From the NCBI GenBank assembly GCA_036874045.1, contig CM072342.1, forward strand, positions 20,302,001 to 20,366,000: 64,000 bases of DNA, read 5' to 3'. A program made the position numbers and the translations under genes. Shown here piece by piece: positions 11,101 to 23,100 of the stretch. A model generated the notes under the pieces. It searched no databases, was not told the DNA's origin, and saw only the letters and a list, made by a program, of their open reading frames with translations. How positions within the stretch are numbered: position 1 is the first letter of the stretch; every line of letters begins with the position of its first letter. The stretch comes from Cymodocea nodosa (lineage: Eukaryota > Streptophyta > Magnoliopsida > Alismatales > Cymodoceaceae).

Positions 11101-14100
11101 TGTGAAAAGATTTAAGAATCCATTGCACCTATGCCCTCCAGTTATTTTTTTTTCAAGTGACTCATACAGTCTTATTTTAATAATACAAAATAATTATGGT
11201 TACACCATCTACAGTCATTGAGGAGCCATAATTACTTTATATTATTAAATTGAGGGGGCTGATGATAGACTGCCGCTGCAACAACTCTTCCAAGAGGCAG
11301 AAACTAGCTCTGGTTCACAAATAATCTACAAAGATTCAGCTCTTGGCGTCTTTCTAAAGAGTAGAGAAAGGAACAAAACTGGGAGTCATTCTTTTATGAC
11401 TCCCTGATCTCTTGCCACTGCAGTGTCCATAGCGATTACTCTTTTAAGTCATAGAGCTCAAGTTCCTGTTGATAAACTCACACATACTTGTGCTTCCTCC
11501 TCTGATAAAATTATTTTCAGTTTATTTTCTCGTAGAAAATTACAAAAAGAAAATAACTATAAAGTTAAGAAAGACAGTCTCATGCAATAGTTGCACAAAA
11601 TGCTGAGGACATTAGGCAATGAGATGGAAAACAGAAAAAAAATAAATAAATGTGCTTTAACATACCAAAAGGAAGCTCAACTAATGTAGTTGGTTTAACA
11701 CGTAAGCCATATTTTTTGCAACGAAGATTCAAACCTCTCATTAGCTCATCAAGATCAGACTGAATACCATCAACACGACCCTATAAGCATCATGTCAATG
11801 TTATGTTTGAGAATCAGCACAAATACATACCAATTCCAAAAGAGGAACAAAGCACCATAATTTTCCAGCTTTACCTGAAGTGCAGTGTTATCTTTCTCAC
11901 CATCATTTATCTTGACAATTGCATTAAATAACTCTAATTTCTTCGCCTACACAAAACCAAGGATTTCATGGGATTTGACAATTAAAATATATAACCATCC
12001 CTTAAGATTTCATGTAGAATACCTGAATATCATGGAAAGTTGCTTCTTCAGCAGTTAATTTAGAGGCCACATCCCCAAGGTTTTTACATTTCTCCTCATA
12101 CTTCTTTGTCAATGCATCCAGCTGAGGTTCCAAGAACGAAACCAAATTAATATAAAAAATATTAGCTTTGCTCTGCAATATAAATGCACAAATAACAAAG
12201 TACTAATGTAATATTATAAGAACGAATAGTTTCTTGTGCATCAAATTGAAATTACCTCACGTTTGTCTGCAGAAGCTCTCTCAGTTATCTCATTTAACCT
12301 GTTGTCACACTTGCTTTTATAAATAACCTAGTACATAGAAGTATATAGAACTCGTCAAATATGGTTGAAAGTAAATGTTTGGATACAAAACCATGGAAAT
12401 AACAAGATCATAAAGCTTTTCTGCATCTGACTTCGTACCATCCATTGTCACTGTCAAAGGGTTCATTAGTCATTACATATAATAAAAATCCACACCAGTA
12501 TGAAAAACAATAGCATGATAATAACTAAAGTCATCTTAAACCATGTCCTTTTCCAAAAATTGATCCACGTTTAATTCATTCCTGCACCAGCTGACTTCCT
12601 TCCCCCTGTCCCCCGACCCCACTTTCCTTCCCCCACATGCCCTACCGTGAAGCTCCTTTGTCTACAATCTTGCTGTGCTGCCATTGCTTTTTTAGCCACC
12701 CCCAAGAAATCTGTGCTGTCATTGTACTCTCCTTTACTACCCAACCATGTAGATGTGAACATCCCCCCCTTCTCGGTTGGATGATGAATTCTTAGAAACT
12801 AAAACACAAAAAAATCATATCATTAGAACTAAAACTATGCAGTCATCAATCTAAAACATAAAAATTATAATGTACCACTTAAAAAAGAACCACACGTTAC
12901 AGATGTGCAGTGTGATTCACAGAAACCCTCCTAACTACACTACACTTGAATCCTACCAACCTCTGATCCACCCCTGACCCCCCACAATACTCCCTCCTAC
13001 CCGACCTCATAGATGACAACATCCCTCTTTTCAGTTGGATGACAAATTCCTAGAAATCAAAACTAAAACACAAAAAATCCTATCACTAAACTAAAAATAT
13101 AAAGTTGAGTGACAAGAACATAAGAATTGTAATACTAAATAATCTCATTTACATTTGTATTTCTTGGTAACAAGCCTACCATGCATTAGGAGCCACATGA
13201 ATGCCATAACCTTCAATTACAACCTGCATTTCCACAATAGCTTTTATGGTCCCCAATTAGAATGGTCAACCATCAAACCTCTGTAGCTACTAGCAACGGA
13301 AAAATAACATTTCTTGTCAAGCATTCTATTGACCATGCCATGGTAAATTTTAATGATTACTTAGAGATTAAGATTTATGAGGAGTTTCTTGTGGAAAGAA
13401 AGGAGAAAATTATGACAAGGATATTTCTACTTGGTGTCATAAGTATGCAAGTCCATGTTGGAAGGGTTATTTTTGAAAAAAATATATTAGAAATACATTC
13501 TCTGAAATCCATGATTTACAATTGCAAGATGGTTGCAGAGTTTGAGGAATAGGAGTGTTGGGGTTGGTAATATGGCATGATGCAATTGAAAAGATGGACT
13601 TTCATATGAAAACCTGTGAATGTTGAGAAGGAACATGGGAGATCAAAAGGATCATGCAGTGAAAAGTTAGGAAGGCCGTCTTAGAACCTAGGAGTTTTGA
13701 AGAAGTTTGGAATGGTTGAACCTTTTCCAATAGTTCTTCTCATCACTAATAGACTAATACAAATTTGGTTTTCATTGTCTAGAAGGATAAGATGTGTTTA
13801 AAAGTACATGAACTTTTCTTGGATTTGGGATTTAAATAGATAGGATGTATTGAAGGATTTGAATATTTCAGGTAGCATTTGGATTGATTAAGCTACATTG
13901 CAATTGTGCCCTTATAAGTGCTTTGTGCACTAAAATTACCTTTTCTTTGTTCAATAATTTCAAGATAATAAGGATGCTTTCTTTATAAAAAATTAAATAA
14001 TGGTTCATACTCAATATAACCTGCAAATGTGCTGATCTTGTCATGATCTCTATGGTACCAACTTGACCAAGTTGATCAAGATGAAGAGGAGCTGCCATTT

Positions 14101-17100
14101 ATGCCGGGCTCATCTTATGAGTCTTAAGGCATTGTTGAGATAGTTCAATTAGTGTAGAATGTTGGTGACATCTTCTGCTGTACATCCATTGATCAATGAT
14201 GAAGGGGATGGGAGAATCTTAAGCTTGCAATGGAGATTGATAAGGAAACCTTTTGAGAGAAATGGGCAACCAAAAGGGGTATGGATATGTCAATCTTGTG
14301 CTAATATAGATGATCTTTCCATATGCCATATGGTGGTGCACATGGATAGAAAGAAACCGCAAAATCTTTCATAATCTATTCACATGCCCTATGAAATGGA
14401 AATGTATAGTATTCAACAAGGTGGTGGAATGAACAAGAAGTGTCCATGGCAAAAGTGACCGATAATGCAGAGATTTTCTGTTTCATTATGTCATGATGTC
14501 AACTAAAAGGGCCCTAGGTGCTAAGGCATGATAGAGCTATGCCATGGAGGTTTGCCTTGCCTAGATTAAGTGGATCTTCTATTGGATCCATTTAATTGAA
14601 CATATGCTTTTTAAAGGTTTTTAATATTTTTTCTTGTATAAAAACTCCTATATATTAATGGAATACTAAAGATACATAATTATTGAAATATATAATTATA
14701 TATGTTAATGAAATATTCATATTAGTATATTACACCTTATACTTTGATGTTATCTTAGGATTACTTATGTATTTGAATGTTATTTAGGAAATAATAGAGA
14801 AAAATTATATATTATTATTATTATTAGATATGCATAAATATATAATATATGCTTAATAAAATATTAATATTTAAATAGGCAACTAGGCACCTTAATAATT
14901 TTGTTCTTCTACCTACTTATGTTTCTATTTATCTTTTTTTTGGGATCCTTATCACACAAGTTTTTGTTATTTTTTTCCAAGGTTTTCAAAAAATTACCTG
15001 AAAAAAGTATTAGCCATCTCATTTATTACAAAAAAATATCAAACAATTTATTCATAACATAGCAATAAAAAAGTTGGCATTTCTTATCCTTATGCAAAAT
15101 CATGTGGGTAATTATAAGTTTCCTCACCACAAAAGCTTGATTCAGGTAAACACAATTAAGGAAAAAGTAACCCTTTTATGTCTAGTTTTAAAATGAAGCC
15201 TGTCCTGCTGAGCCTAGCTTTTCTGTTTATTATGGAAAAAAAACAATATTATGATGAAATTGATAAGGATGATAAATGCACAACAATAATTCCACCACAA
15301 ACAACTCACAAGCTCTTGCATTTTGGTGCGGAAGAACTCGATCTTTTGATTCAATTCCACAATCTCCTTCTCCAATTCTTGTACCTTTATAAAGTTTAAA
15401 GAAACAACTTATAAACCTTTTATTTCATGAATCAGATGAAAACTAAAATTATGGTTGGTGTATAAATGTGTGAACATATGGTATGATAATGAAAACAGTC
15501 CATTTCTTAGTTGCAGTGAGAGATGATGTCACGTAAAGAGACAAGTCAATTCTTAGTTGGTGTAAGTGTGACCATATGAGATGATATGAAGAGTATAGCG
15601 ATAATAGTCAGTTTTTCGTTGCAGTGGGAGGTGTTACCTTGAAAAGGAAAAGTCATTGAACTAATAAAAAAATAATGTGTTTAAAAAGAAAGGCTTGAAT
15701 AACCATGTTCTAGAACTCATGGTTATATTTTAAATAAAAGGAACAAGACAAAGGATTCAATATCGAATACTTATTAATCTAGTGTCAACCAAAATTTAGA
15801 TAACTAATCACTTACTGGAGGAAGGCCAAATACTAAGGCAATAGAAGACATTAAGGATGTGATAGAAAATTTGAGATCTATAACAGTTAAGATGTTTTCT
15901 TTTTGGTTACATTAGTTGCATAGTGAAAGACCTTTCTTTCTTCTGTGGAATCTCTGTAGTCAGTAGAACCAAGTTATTAGTGCAGAACAATCATAGGTTT
16001 TAGTTCCAGTTTCATTTTTTCTGGAGCTTGGTTCCACTTAGGGTGTGCTTGAGAATATAATTCTAGCACTAGCTTCTTGAAGGAATCGATTCTTGCTCTT
16101 AGTTCTATAAAGAATCAACATTAAGGTTGCTTATTCTCTCTCCTAATCCTCTAATTCTCTCACATGATTTTATTAGATTCTATCTTAGAGCAGAATCTGA
16201 AAAAGTGTGGAAAAGACTGATTCATGGAATATATTTAGAGGAGAATTTAGAGCAGAATCTGCAATCCAAATGCATACTCAGCAGCTACCATTTTGAAATT
16301 TAGGTGTCCAAAGAATGGAGATCGTTGTTGTAGATCACTACTCAAGAGACTGTTACAACCTCCACAGGATCTATAGGATTGCTTTTAAAAATTAGAGATA
16401 TACTTTCCAGCAACAATAGCCACCAGTTACATGTGAACCTACCTTTTTCTCTGCTTCTGTTGCCTCTTTGAGCTTTGAGTTGAGTGCATTTTGCTCCTCA
16501 TTGCCAAGTTGGTTGACAAGGTGCTTCTCCAGTAATTGCACACCAGATTTCTGCTGAACAGGGCGCATTTCACTATCAGCTTGAGATGATCTTTGAACTT
16601 GCTGATGCGGCTTCAATTCAGCAGACATTGCAGGGTATGTCCCATGCATCCCTTGTTGCTGCAGGAAACCTGTTTTAGCAAAGATAGGACAGTAAATATC
16701 ATATAATTATGAAAGAAATTAAAGTGAAAAATGAATAACATATTGCTATCAAATATTGATGAAAATTGCTGCATGACTGAGCCAAGACAAACCATAACCT
16801 GGCTGCCAGGGAAGGTTACCTTGTTTAGCTGATGATTGGCTTGCTATTTGCAACAATGCTTCATCATAGAGTAAGCTGCTTGGGAGCAATGAAGGAAGTG
16901 GACACCCTTCTCTATACCGTTCCATCAAATAGAGAGCAATGCAGAACTCTCTCAGTGAAAGCATGCTGTCACCATCCTGATCAGATAAGTCCCACACCTG
17001 TTTCAAGACCTCTGTTCCCAAAAAACAATCAGAACACTGAAGTGAATTACACATCGACAGCATTTTTGAGAAATTAAAAATGGAGATTTACATGAATTTC

Positions 17101-19220
17101 TAGGTTATTAGAAGGGAATAGAAAAAAAAAATGCTCAACATAAAAAGCATGTGAAAAACCCCCCAAGGCCCAGCAGACAACATGCAAAATAAAAAAAACA
17201 GATACTGAGCTTCTGACATTTAAATCTAAAGTATTTTGCCTATTTGATGTAGATGGTAAAATTATTCTGTTTGGAATGCTGAACCTATGGGGAAAAAATA
17301 TCTACGAGGTAAATCAATACAATAGCTTTAAGGGTAAAATTTCTTTCACTTTTTACCTTAAACTTCTTTGTTACAGCATACCTCATTACCTCGCTCAACT
17401 ATAGTAAATTACAATGTGCCTATTTGTTGGGTAAATAACACTAATTTTTGATGTAATGTGACCATTTTCTCTTGACTTTAAAGAGTTCCTTTTCTTGACC
17501 TAGAAAATATTTGCCAACATTTAAATCATTTTGAAGGATAATTTTGTCTAAAAACTTATTGCAAAGGCCAAATGTTCCTTAAACGTCATGGAAGGGTCTT
17601 TTGTCTAGAGAAAGGAGTGGATGAAGATATATTGTAATGAAAGAATTTTCAGGTGGTAAAGTGAAAAACACAATTAATTGCGAAGGGTAAACAATGATTT
17701 ACTCTAGATTTATATGGAAACAATCATACCTCTAGGAAGTTTCCAACTGAGGAATAGACTTCGAGCCTCTTCTCCAGTGATCTTCCCATCCTTGTCCTTG
17801 TCTACCTCCATAAATACTTTGGTGTACTTTTGTATATTCAATTGCGTTATTTTTGGCCACTGAGGTTGAGCCAAATTAAAACCTGGGTTTGCTATTCCAA
17901 CAGCAGAAGTTGGTCCCGTCATGTTTTGGATTGCACCTTGCTGATTCTGCTTGATAAGTGACTGGCTGTTTTGAAGAACACTACCACCTGCTAATGTTGT
18001 TGTTGCCCTGTTTGCTGAAGAGCTGACCTGTACTGAATGAGAACCGATTGCTGCAGTGTTTGATGTGCTGGAAATCCTGTTCGCAGAAACAACTGAAAAG
18101 GAGGCACCCTGCTTCGGCTGTGCAGTGGAGAAAACATCATCACCAAAAACTGAGACAGAAGAAAATCCAATCCGAGAGGCAACTAATGCATTGCTATCAG
18201 TTGGCTGCAATGATAATGAATGATGTCTTACCGGTTTGGGTGGTAAAGAGGCAGAAAGGGAAGGCGACATTTGAGCTCCCTGATTAGCTGAAGATGTTGC
18301 GATAGGATAGGATTGCACAACTCCACCCTTGTCTACAAAGCTAGCAACACCTCTATTTGGATTTGATGTAACTGAAGCTTGACCAGCCTTGCCGCCTAAC
18401 CAACTAGCTGTTGAGTTTGGTGCATTTAAGTTTTGAGTTTGCAAGGTTGCCATGCTATTTGCTCCAGGCCGACCTTGGGAAACAGGTTGCATTGGGAGTG
18501 AAGACAATGCAACAGTGGTTTGGGTTGGTCTTGCAGTGGTTGACAACAGCTGGCGGTTTACACTCTCATTTGGAAATATTTGTGCCCCGTTAGAGCCAAC
18601 TCCTTGAGATGGAATTGTCGGAACCATGCCCATCTGAGAAGGAGATGTCACTGGATTCAACGAAGGTGCTGCAGACGATATAGGATTCACAGAATTTATT
18701 TTTGGTGGTGGAATTTTTGCTGCAGCTGGACCTTCTAACGCAGCCTTGACGATCTCCCTAGTGAGTTGTCGCCCACTTTGTGCTACGGTAACAAGTCTGA
18801 GTGCATTGTAAAACTCTGGACGTCCAAGGAAGCCGGAGTGTCTCGGATCGCTGTACATCCATATCTGCATTGGAGAATCAATATGTTTAAAGAGAGACAA
18901 AGAAGTGACTGATGTTTCTGCCCCAGTGACATCGATAGCGGTTTCGCAACAGCGCAAAAAAAAGAAGAAAAAGCAAATGATCGAAGAATACAAGTCGAAA
19001 TCCAGGACAAGTACACCGCGTGTAAATAGAGAAATAATTCCGATGAAATAGCGTACAGATTGTTAACCTGAGCAAGGATCTGATTGGGTAAATTGGAGCC
19101 TTGGAAGAACGCCACAGCCTCGGCGCCACTGATCCTACCGTCCCTGTCGAGATCTGCCCTCTGGAAATAGGCCTCAAACTGGCCCATACTTGGACCCTGC
19201 GCCGCCGGCCTCGACGCCAT
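8148..19220 (-). CDS. EH-domain endocytic protein, AtEH1/Pan1-like
   Basis: A 13-exon gene encodes about 1130 residues resembling the Arabidopsis EH/Pan1 proteins, subunits of the plant TPLATE endocytic complex at the plasma membrane. Exons: 19068-19220, 17730-18864, 16799-17011, 16443-16669, 15310-15384, 12256-12327, 12023-12121, 11875-11946, 11666-11780, 10239-10307, 9783-10101, 8984-9104 and 8148-8870. All phases agree. The first EH domain is at about residues 12-85. The second is at about 383-478, with EF-hand loops DKDKDGKITGEE and DQDGDSMLSLREF. A Ser/Pro/Gln-rich linker lies between them. A charged coiled coil spans about 560-690, followed by GWQPGIQ and an acidic DWDENWDKFEDEG. The C-terminal exon carries DPFG motifs and ends SDNWSSF. 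The exon 3 donor could be 16799 or 16793. Intron 5 is about 3 kb. I cannot tell paralogue 1 from 2. Confidence 0.93.
8379..8714 (-). repeat. Coding minisatellite, four 84-bp units
   Basis: Inside the last exon of the EH gene a 28-residue unit is repeated four times head to tail (about residues 943-1054). Each copy begins SG(F/S)SPRY(G/S)EG and contains FSRFD and a QG near its end. The 84-bp length keeps the frame. Copies differ at a few positions, so the array is a recent but not identical expansion. Confidence 0.92.
12328..15309. other. Large intron 5 of the EH-domain gene
   Basis: This ~3-kb intron has a diverged direct repeat (about 12768-12850 and 13030-13110, both with TTGGATGA and AAAACACAAAAAA), a C-rich patch at 12590-12640 and an AT-rich tract at 14630-14880. 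Several short open frames exist, but none shows a family I recognise. The size suggests inserted elements that have lost their identity. Confidence 0.5.
16036..16279. mobile_element. Possible small MITE in intron 4 of the EH-domain gene
   Basis: The left edge (TGTGCTTGAGAATATAATTC) and the reverse complement of the right edge (TGCATTTGGATTGCAGATTC) are loosely alike, and the interior repeats GAGCAGAATCTG-type words. Terminal inverted repeats are poor and no target duplication was confirmed. Confidence 0.3.
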
Positions 19221-20115
19221 TTACCGCGACTGATCGTAGGAGGCCCAGGCGCTCGAATAAGTGCTGGAGCCGAACAAGGAAGCGGAGGAGAACAACGGGC
19301 ACGAGGGTGACGTTGGAGAGGAGAGATCGAGGGTAAGACGGTGGTGCCGCGGTCGGAGGAAGTGGAGTGGGTGGAAGGGGGAGAAGGGGACGAATCTAAT
19401 CCTGGACCTGACGACGAAAATATACTCCCCCCCCAATTATAATTTTTTATTAAATTGGTATTTGATAACGGTAGCGATTATTTAATAAAAAAAATTGAAA
19501 TTTTTATTAAACATTCTTAGTTTAAATTAATTTTAATCGATATATAGAAAATTAGAAATAAGCTGATAATATTGATCAAATAAAAATCCCCTGAGAAAAA
19601 AAACATGTTAGAATCCGTACAAATAAATAAATAATACGGTTGAGGCGGCGAATTTTTGAAAATGACTTAACTTGAGAATGTCACGATTTCATGATTATAC
19701 GTCTTCTGTGTATAAAATAATAGGCAGATTATAAAAGCCGACGGGTAGCTTTAAATTTAAAAAAGTTGGGCTGTTGGTGTACGCATGTCATGCCGCTGGT
19801 TGCCAGCATATTATTTTCAAGGAGATTTTAAATAATGCTGTTACTTAATCGATAAGGTTATAATTTGCATCACGTGTTAAAGTTCCATCCTTATTTAACT
19901 TTAATTTAATATTTATATATAAGACTGCGAGGGATACTGGTTGCATGCTCGGATTTTTCGGAAGTATCGGTTCGGACCGGCCCACCTCATCGGTCGTCCC
20001 TCCCGCTGCCTCCACACCATTTTCCCGCCTAAGAACCAAGGGAGAAGTAGGATTTTCCCGCCCAAGAACCAAGGGAGAAGTAGGACGAACCTTCTGTTCT
20101 TCTCCACCCATCGTG
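19221..20115. promoter_or_regulatory. Divergent promoter region, EH gene (-) and FANCJ helicase (+)
   Basis: The two start codons are 895 bp apart and face away from each other. About 19221-19435 is likely the EH 5' leader, being GC-rich. The middle is AT-rich. Towards the helicase there is a G-box CACGTG at 19871-19876 and a TATA-like TATATATAA at 19914-19922, followed by a GC-rich leader. Confidence 0.6.
20020..20085 (+). promoter_or_regulatory. Duplicated 33-bp unit carrying two E2F sites
   Basis: Two nearly identical 33-bp units (20020-20052 and 20053-20085) each contain TTTCCCGC, at 20021-20028 and 20054-20061. This equals the plant E2F consensus. The units sit 31-96 bp upstream of the helicase start codon. 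E2F control of S-phase DNA-repair genes is well established in plants; binding here is inferred. Confidence 0.7.
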
Positions 20116-23100
20116 ATGGAAAAGCCATCGCTTCCCGTTAATGGCGGATACTGCATCGGAGGCATCAAGGTGGAGTTCCCGTACAAGCCCTACGGCCCCC
20201 AGCTCGCCTTCATGGGTCGGGTCATCTCCACTCTCGACCGGGCCAAGGTCAACGGCCGCTCCCACGCTCTCCTGGAATCCCCAACCGGCACCGGTAAGAC
20301 CCTCTCACTTCTCTGCTCCGTCCTCGCCTGGCAGAAGAGCTGCGCTTCCAAGTACGCCAATGCCCGTCCCGTCGCTTCCACTGATCCTCTACTCCACGGC
20401 GGCGGCTTCATTCCCCAACCGGAGCCCTCAAGTAATAATCAACGTCACTTCATTGTGCGTATGTCGTCGTTCTCCTGCCGTTCGACCTTACTATTTGATT
20501 TTTTTTTTTTTCGTGGCAATAGGGAATATGGAACAACATAATACTCGGCCGATGAGCGCAAGGGCACAGAGGAAGCAGATAAGGCCTACGATTTACTATG
20601 CTTCGTGAGTGCTTCTTTCTATCTCTCTCTCTCGCTATCTGATTTGTGGTGGATTAGCATTGTGGTTTTTTCACCTGCTTGTATATTTTTCTTTTCAATT
20701 TTTGTGGACGGAAGGAGGACACATTCTCAGATCAGTCAAGTGATCAGGGAGTACCGTAAGACATCCTATCGTGTGCCAATGGCAATTCTGGTATGCTCAT
20801 TCACTTTTAGTATTTTTCTCTCTCGAAACGCTAGTTGACTTGTTGCTATCTACCATAAAGCCGCTGTGAAATGTTGGATGCTTGATAGATTGCACTATGC
20901 TTCCATTCTGGCATGTACGCACCATATCAGCAGCCATTTGCTTCCAAAATTGTGTGAATGCTGATTATTGTTTGGAAACTTCAACTACATGGAGTACATT
21001 CTCAACGTGCTTTCTTATGAGTTTTTATTCAAAAATGCCTAAACATCGTATTCTACTTTTAGTTTTAAGCTTGGGCTCTTACTCGTGTACTACAATATGG
21101 AATTTTGGCTGGCATCTTAACGTTTTCAAAAAAAAAGTTGACTTATTGAAAAGTAGTATTCTTTGTAGTTTTTTGGATTTTTCTTGTGAATACAAAAAAA
21201 TTATTTAAGTTGCCTTATACAATTTTTCTATAAGTTTAGTTTCATCATCATCTTTACAAAACACTCAATTTGAGCATGTATGTAGAAGTTGAGTTTCTAA
21301 AAAAGTGAGAATCATTGTGTTTGGAAAAAAATTGCTTTTGTAGAAAGTTGTTGTAGAATCTTAATTTCAAACTCAACTTAAATTTGAAGTGACAATTTGA
21401 GCTAATGCTACCATGATTATGTTGTATCAGTTGCTTGAACCAGTTCAACCATGAACATCAGTTCACACAACCCCAATTGGACCTTTTTTTAGTTTGATAG
21501 GTTGGTTCAATTCAATTGGGGAGTTGGATCGGTAGAATTGATCAGTCAAACCGATTCTAGTAGGATTAGGTCATTGTATTGAAAATATTTTTTTAAAAAA
21601 GTTAGGACAGTCATGTGGGATACTTCACTAGGTAAAGAAAAATTGACGGTGGAATGAAAATGTGAAAAAGATAATAAAGGAAAAGAAAGAATGCTATAAA
21701 ATTTATCATAAATGTGGAAATAAGGAAAATTTAGAGAAGTTGCCTTTGGCCTCTATCTTAGCCCCTTTTACCATTGCCACTTGCACTAATTAAGATTGCA
21801 GAAGGTGACACATGAAGAAGAAAGGGGAGGAAATAGTGAAGTGCATGTGATTAGTTTAAAAAAAAGAGAGGGGAGAGAGAAAGAGAAAGGAGTTTCTTTC
21901 AAATAAAAAATGTGAAAAAGAGGGTAGATGTTATAGAGGAAAGTAAAAAAAAAGGAGAAAAAATATGTGCAAGAGCTTCTATTTGCAAGTTTCTTTCTCT
22001 TTTATATTTACCGGTGCTCCTTTGTTTGAGCTTGCTAAATATCTAACAGTGTTATTGATTGAGTCAACTTAAAGTTGTGTGACTTAGTCAAGTTGGTCAG
22101 AGTTTGTGTCTACCTATTATGCAATTGAAAATTTGATCATTATTTCTACTTGCACGTCAATGCTATTGTTATTGTCATTGATTGTGACTGTTATAATTCT
22201 CATCTATCCAATGTCTACCATAGTCTTCTATGTTTATTTTTTGTCATTTATTGTTATATTTGAGTTTGTTGCAAGTTGGAAGACCTAGATGCTCTAACTT
22301 GAGGGAGAGTATTAGAGTATGTAATAAGTGCATCTTTATATGAATCTTAAGTAGGGTTAGATGTTGCATGTGAATTTAGTCTCATATTGCTTATCTTGCA
22401 TTAGTTCATCTTGTGTAGCCTTTATATAGAAAGATTTATATGTTTGATAATGAAATTATTCCACTTCTACTTATCTCTTGTGCTTTCATATCGGAGATGG
22501 TGGTTAGAGAGGAACAAGGTGTTTCAAGTAGTTTGCCATGATGATGAGTATTTTTGGGCTAAGGTGATCAATTGTATTGTGGAGTGCAGGAGATGGTGAT
22601 GGGCATGGGGATCCTGTGATGATGCAAAACTTTGAGTGTGGTTGTAGTATTTAATTACTCTTTAAGGCATTGGTTGGCTTGTTTTCTTGTAGTATATCTG
22701 TATTAGTCCTTGGTTCTATTTTTTTCTGGTTGTGTTTTTTTCTTTGTGGTTTTGGTGTCTAGGGGGTTTCTTCTTGAAAGCTTGTTGGATATTTGTGTGT
22801 GTGTGTATTGATAGATAGATAGACAGATGATAGATTGATATTTATTTTTGCAATAGTACAAATAACAAGCTCTATTATCAGTGATGATGCTGATATTTGT
22901 CTAAGCAGGCTTAAATCATGAACCGCCCTATTATCTCTAAACCAAAATTTGATAACATGTGCAATCTCTATTATGCCTGTTTTTATACTATTTGCTAATT
23001 TTCCTTACGATTTTGACATTTGTTCTTCTCAGGCGTCAAGGAAGCATTACTGCACTAATAAACATGTTTGCATGAAAGAAAACATTGATGAAGAGTGGTA

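Noticed and set aside
13868-14098. A 76-codon minus-strand frame in EH intron 5
   Set aside because: It faintly recalls transposon protein, but no conserved motif could be named and no neighbouring similarity was found.
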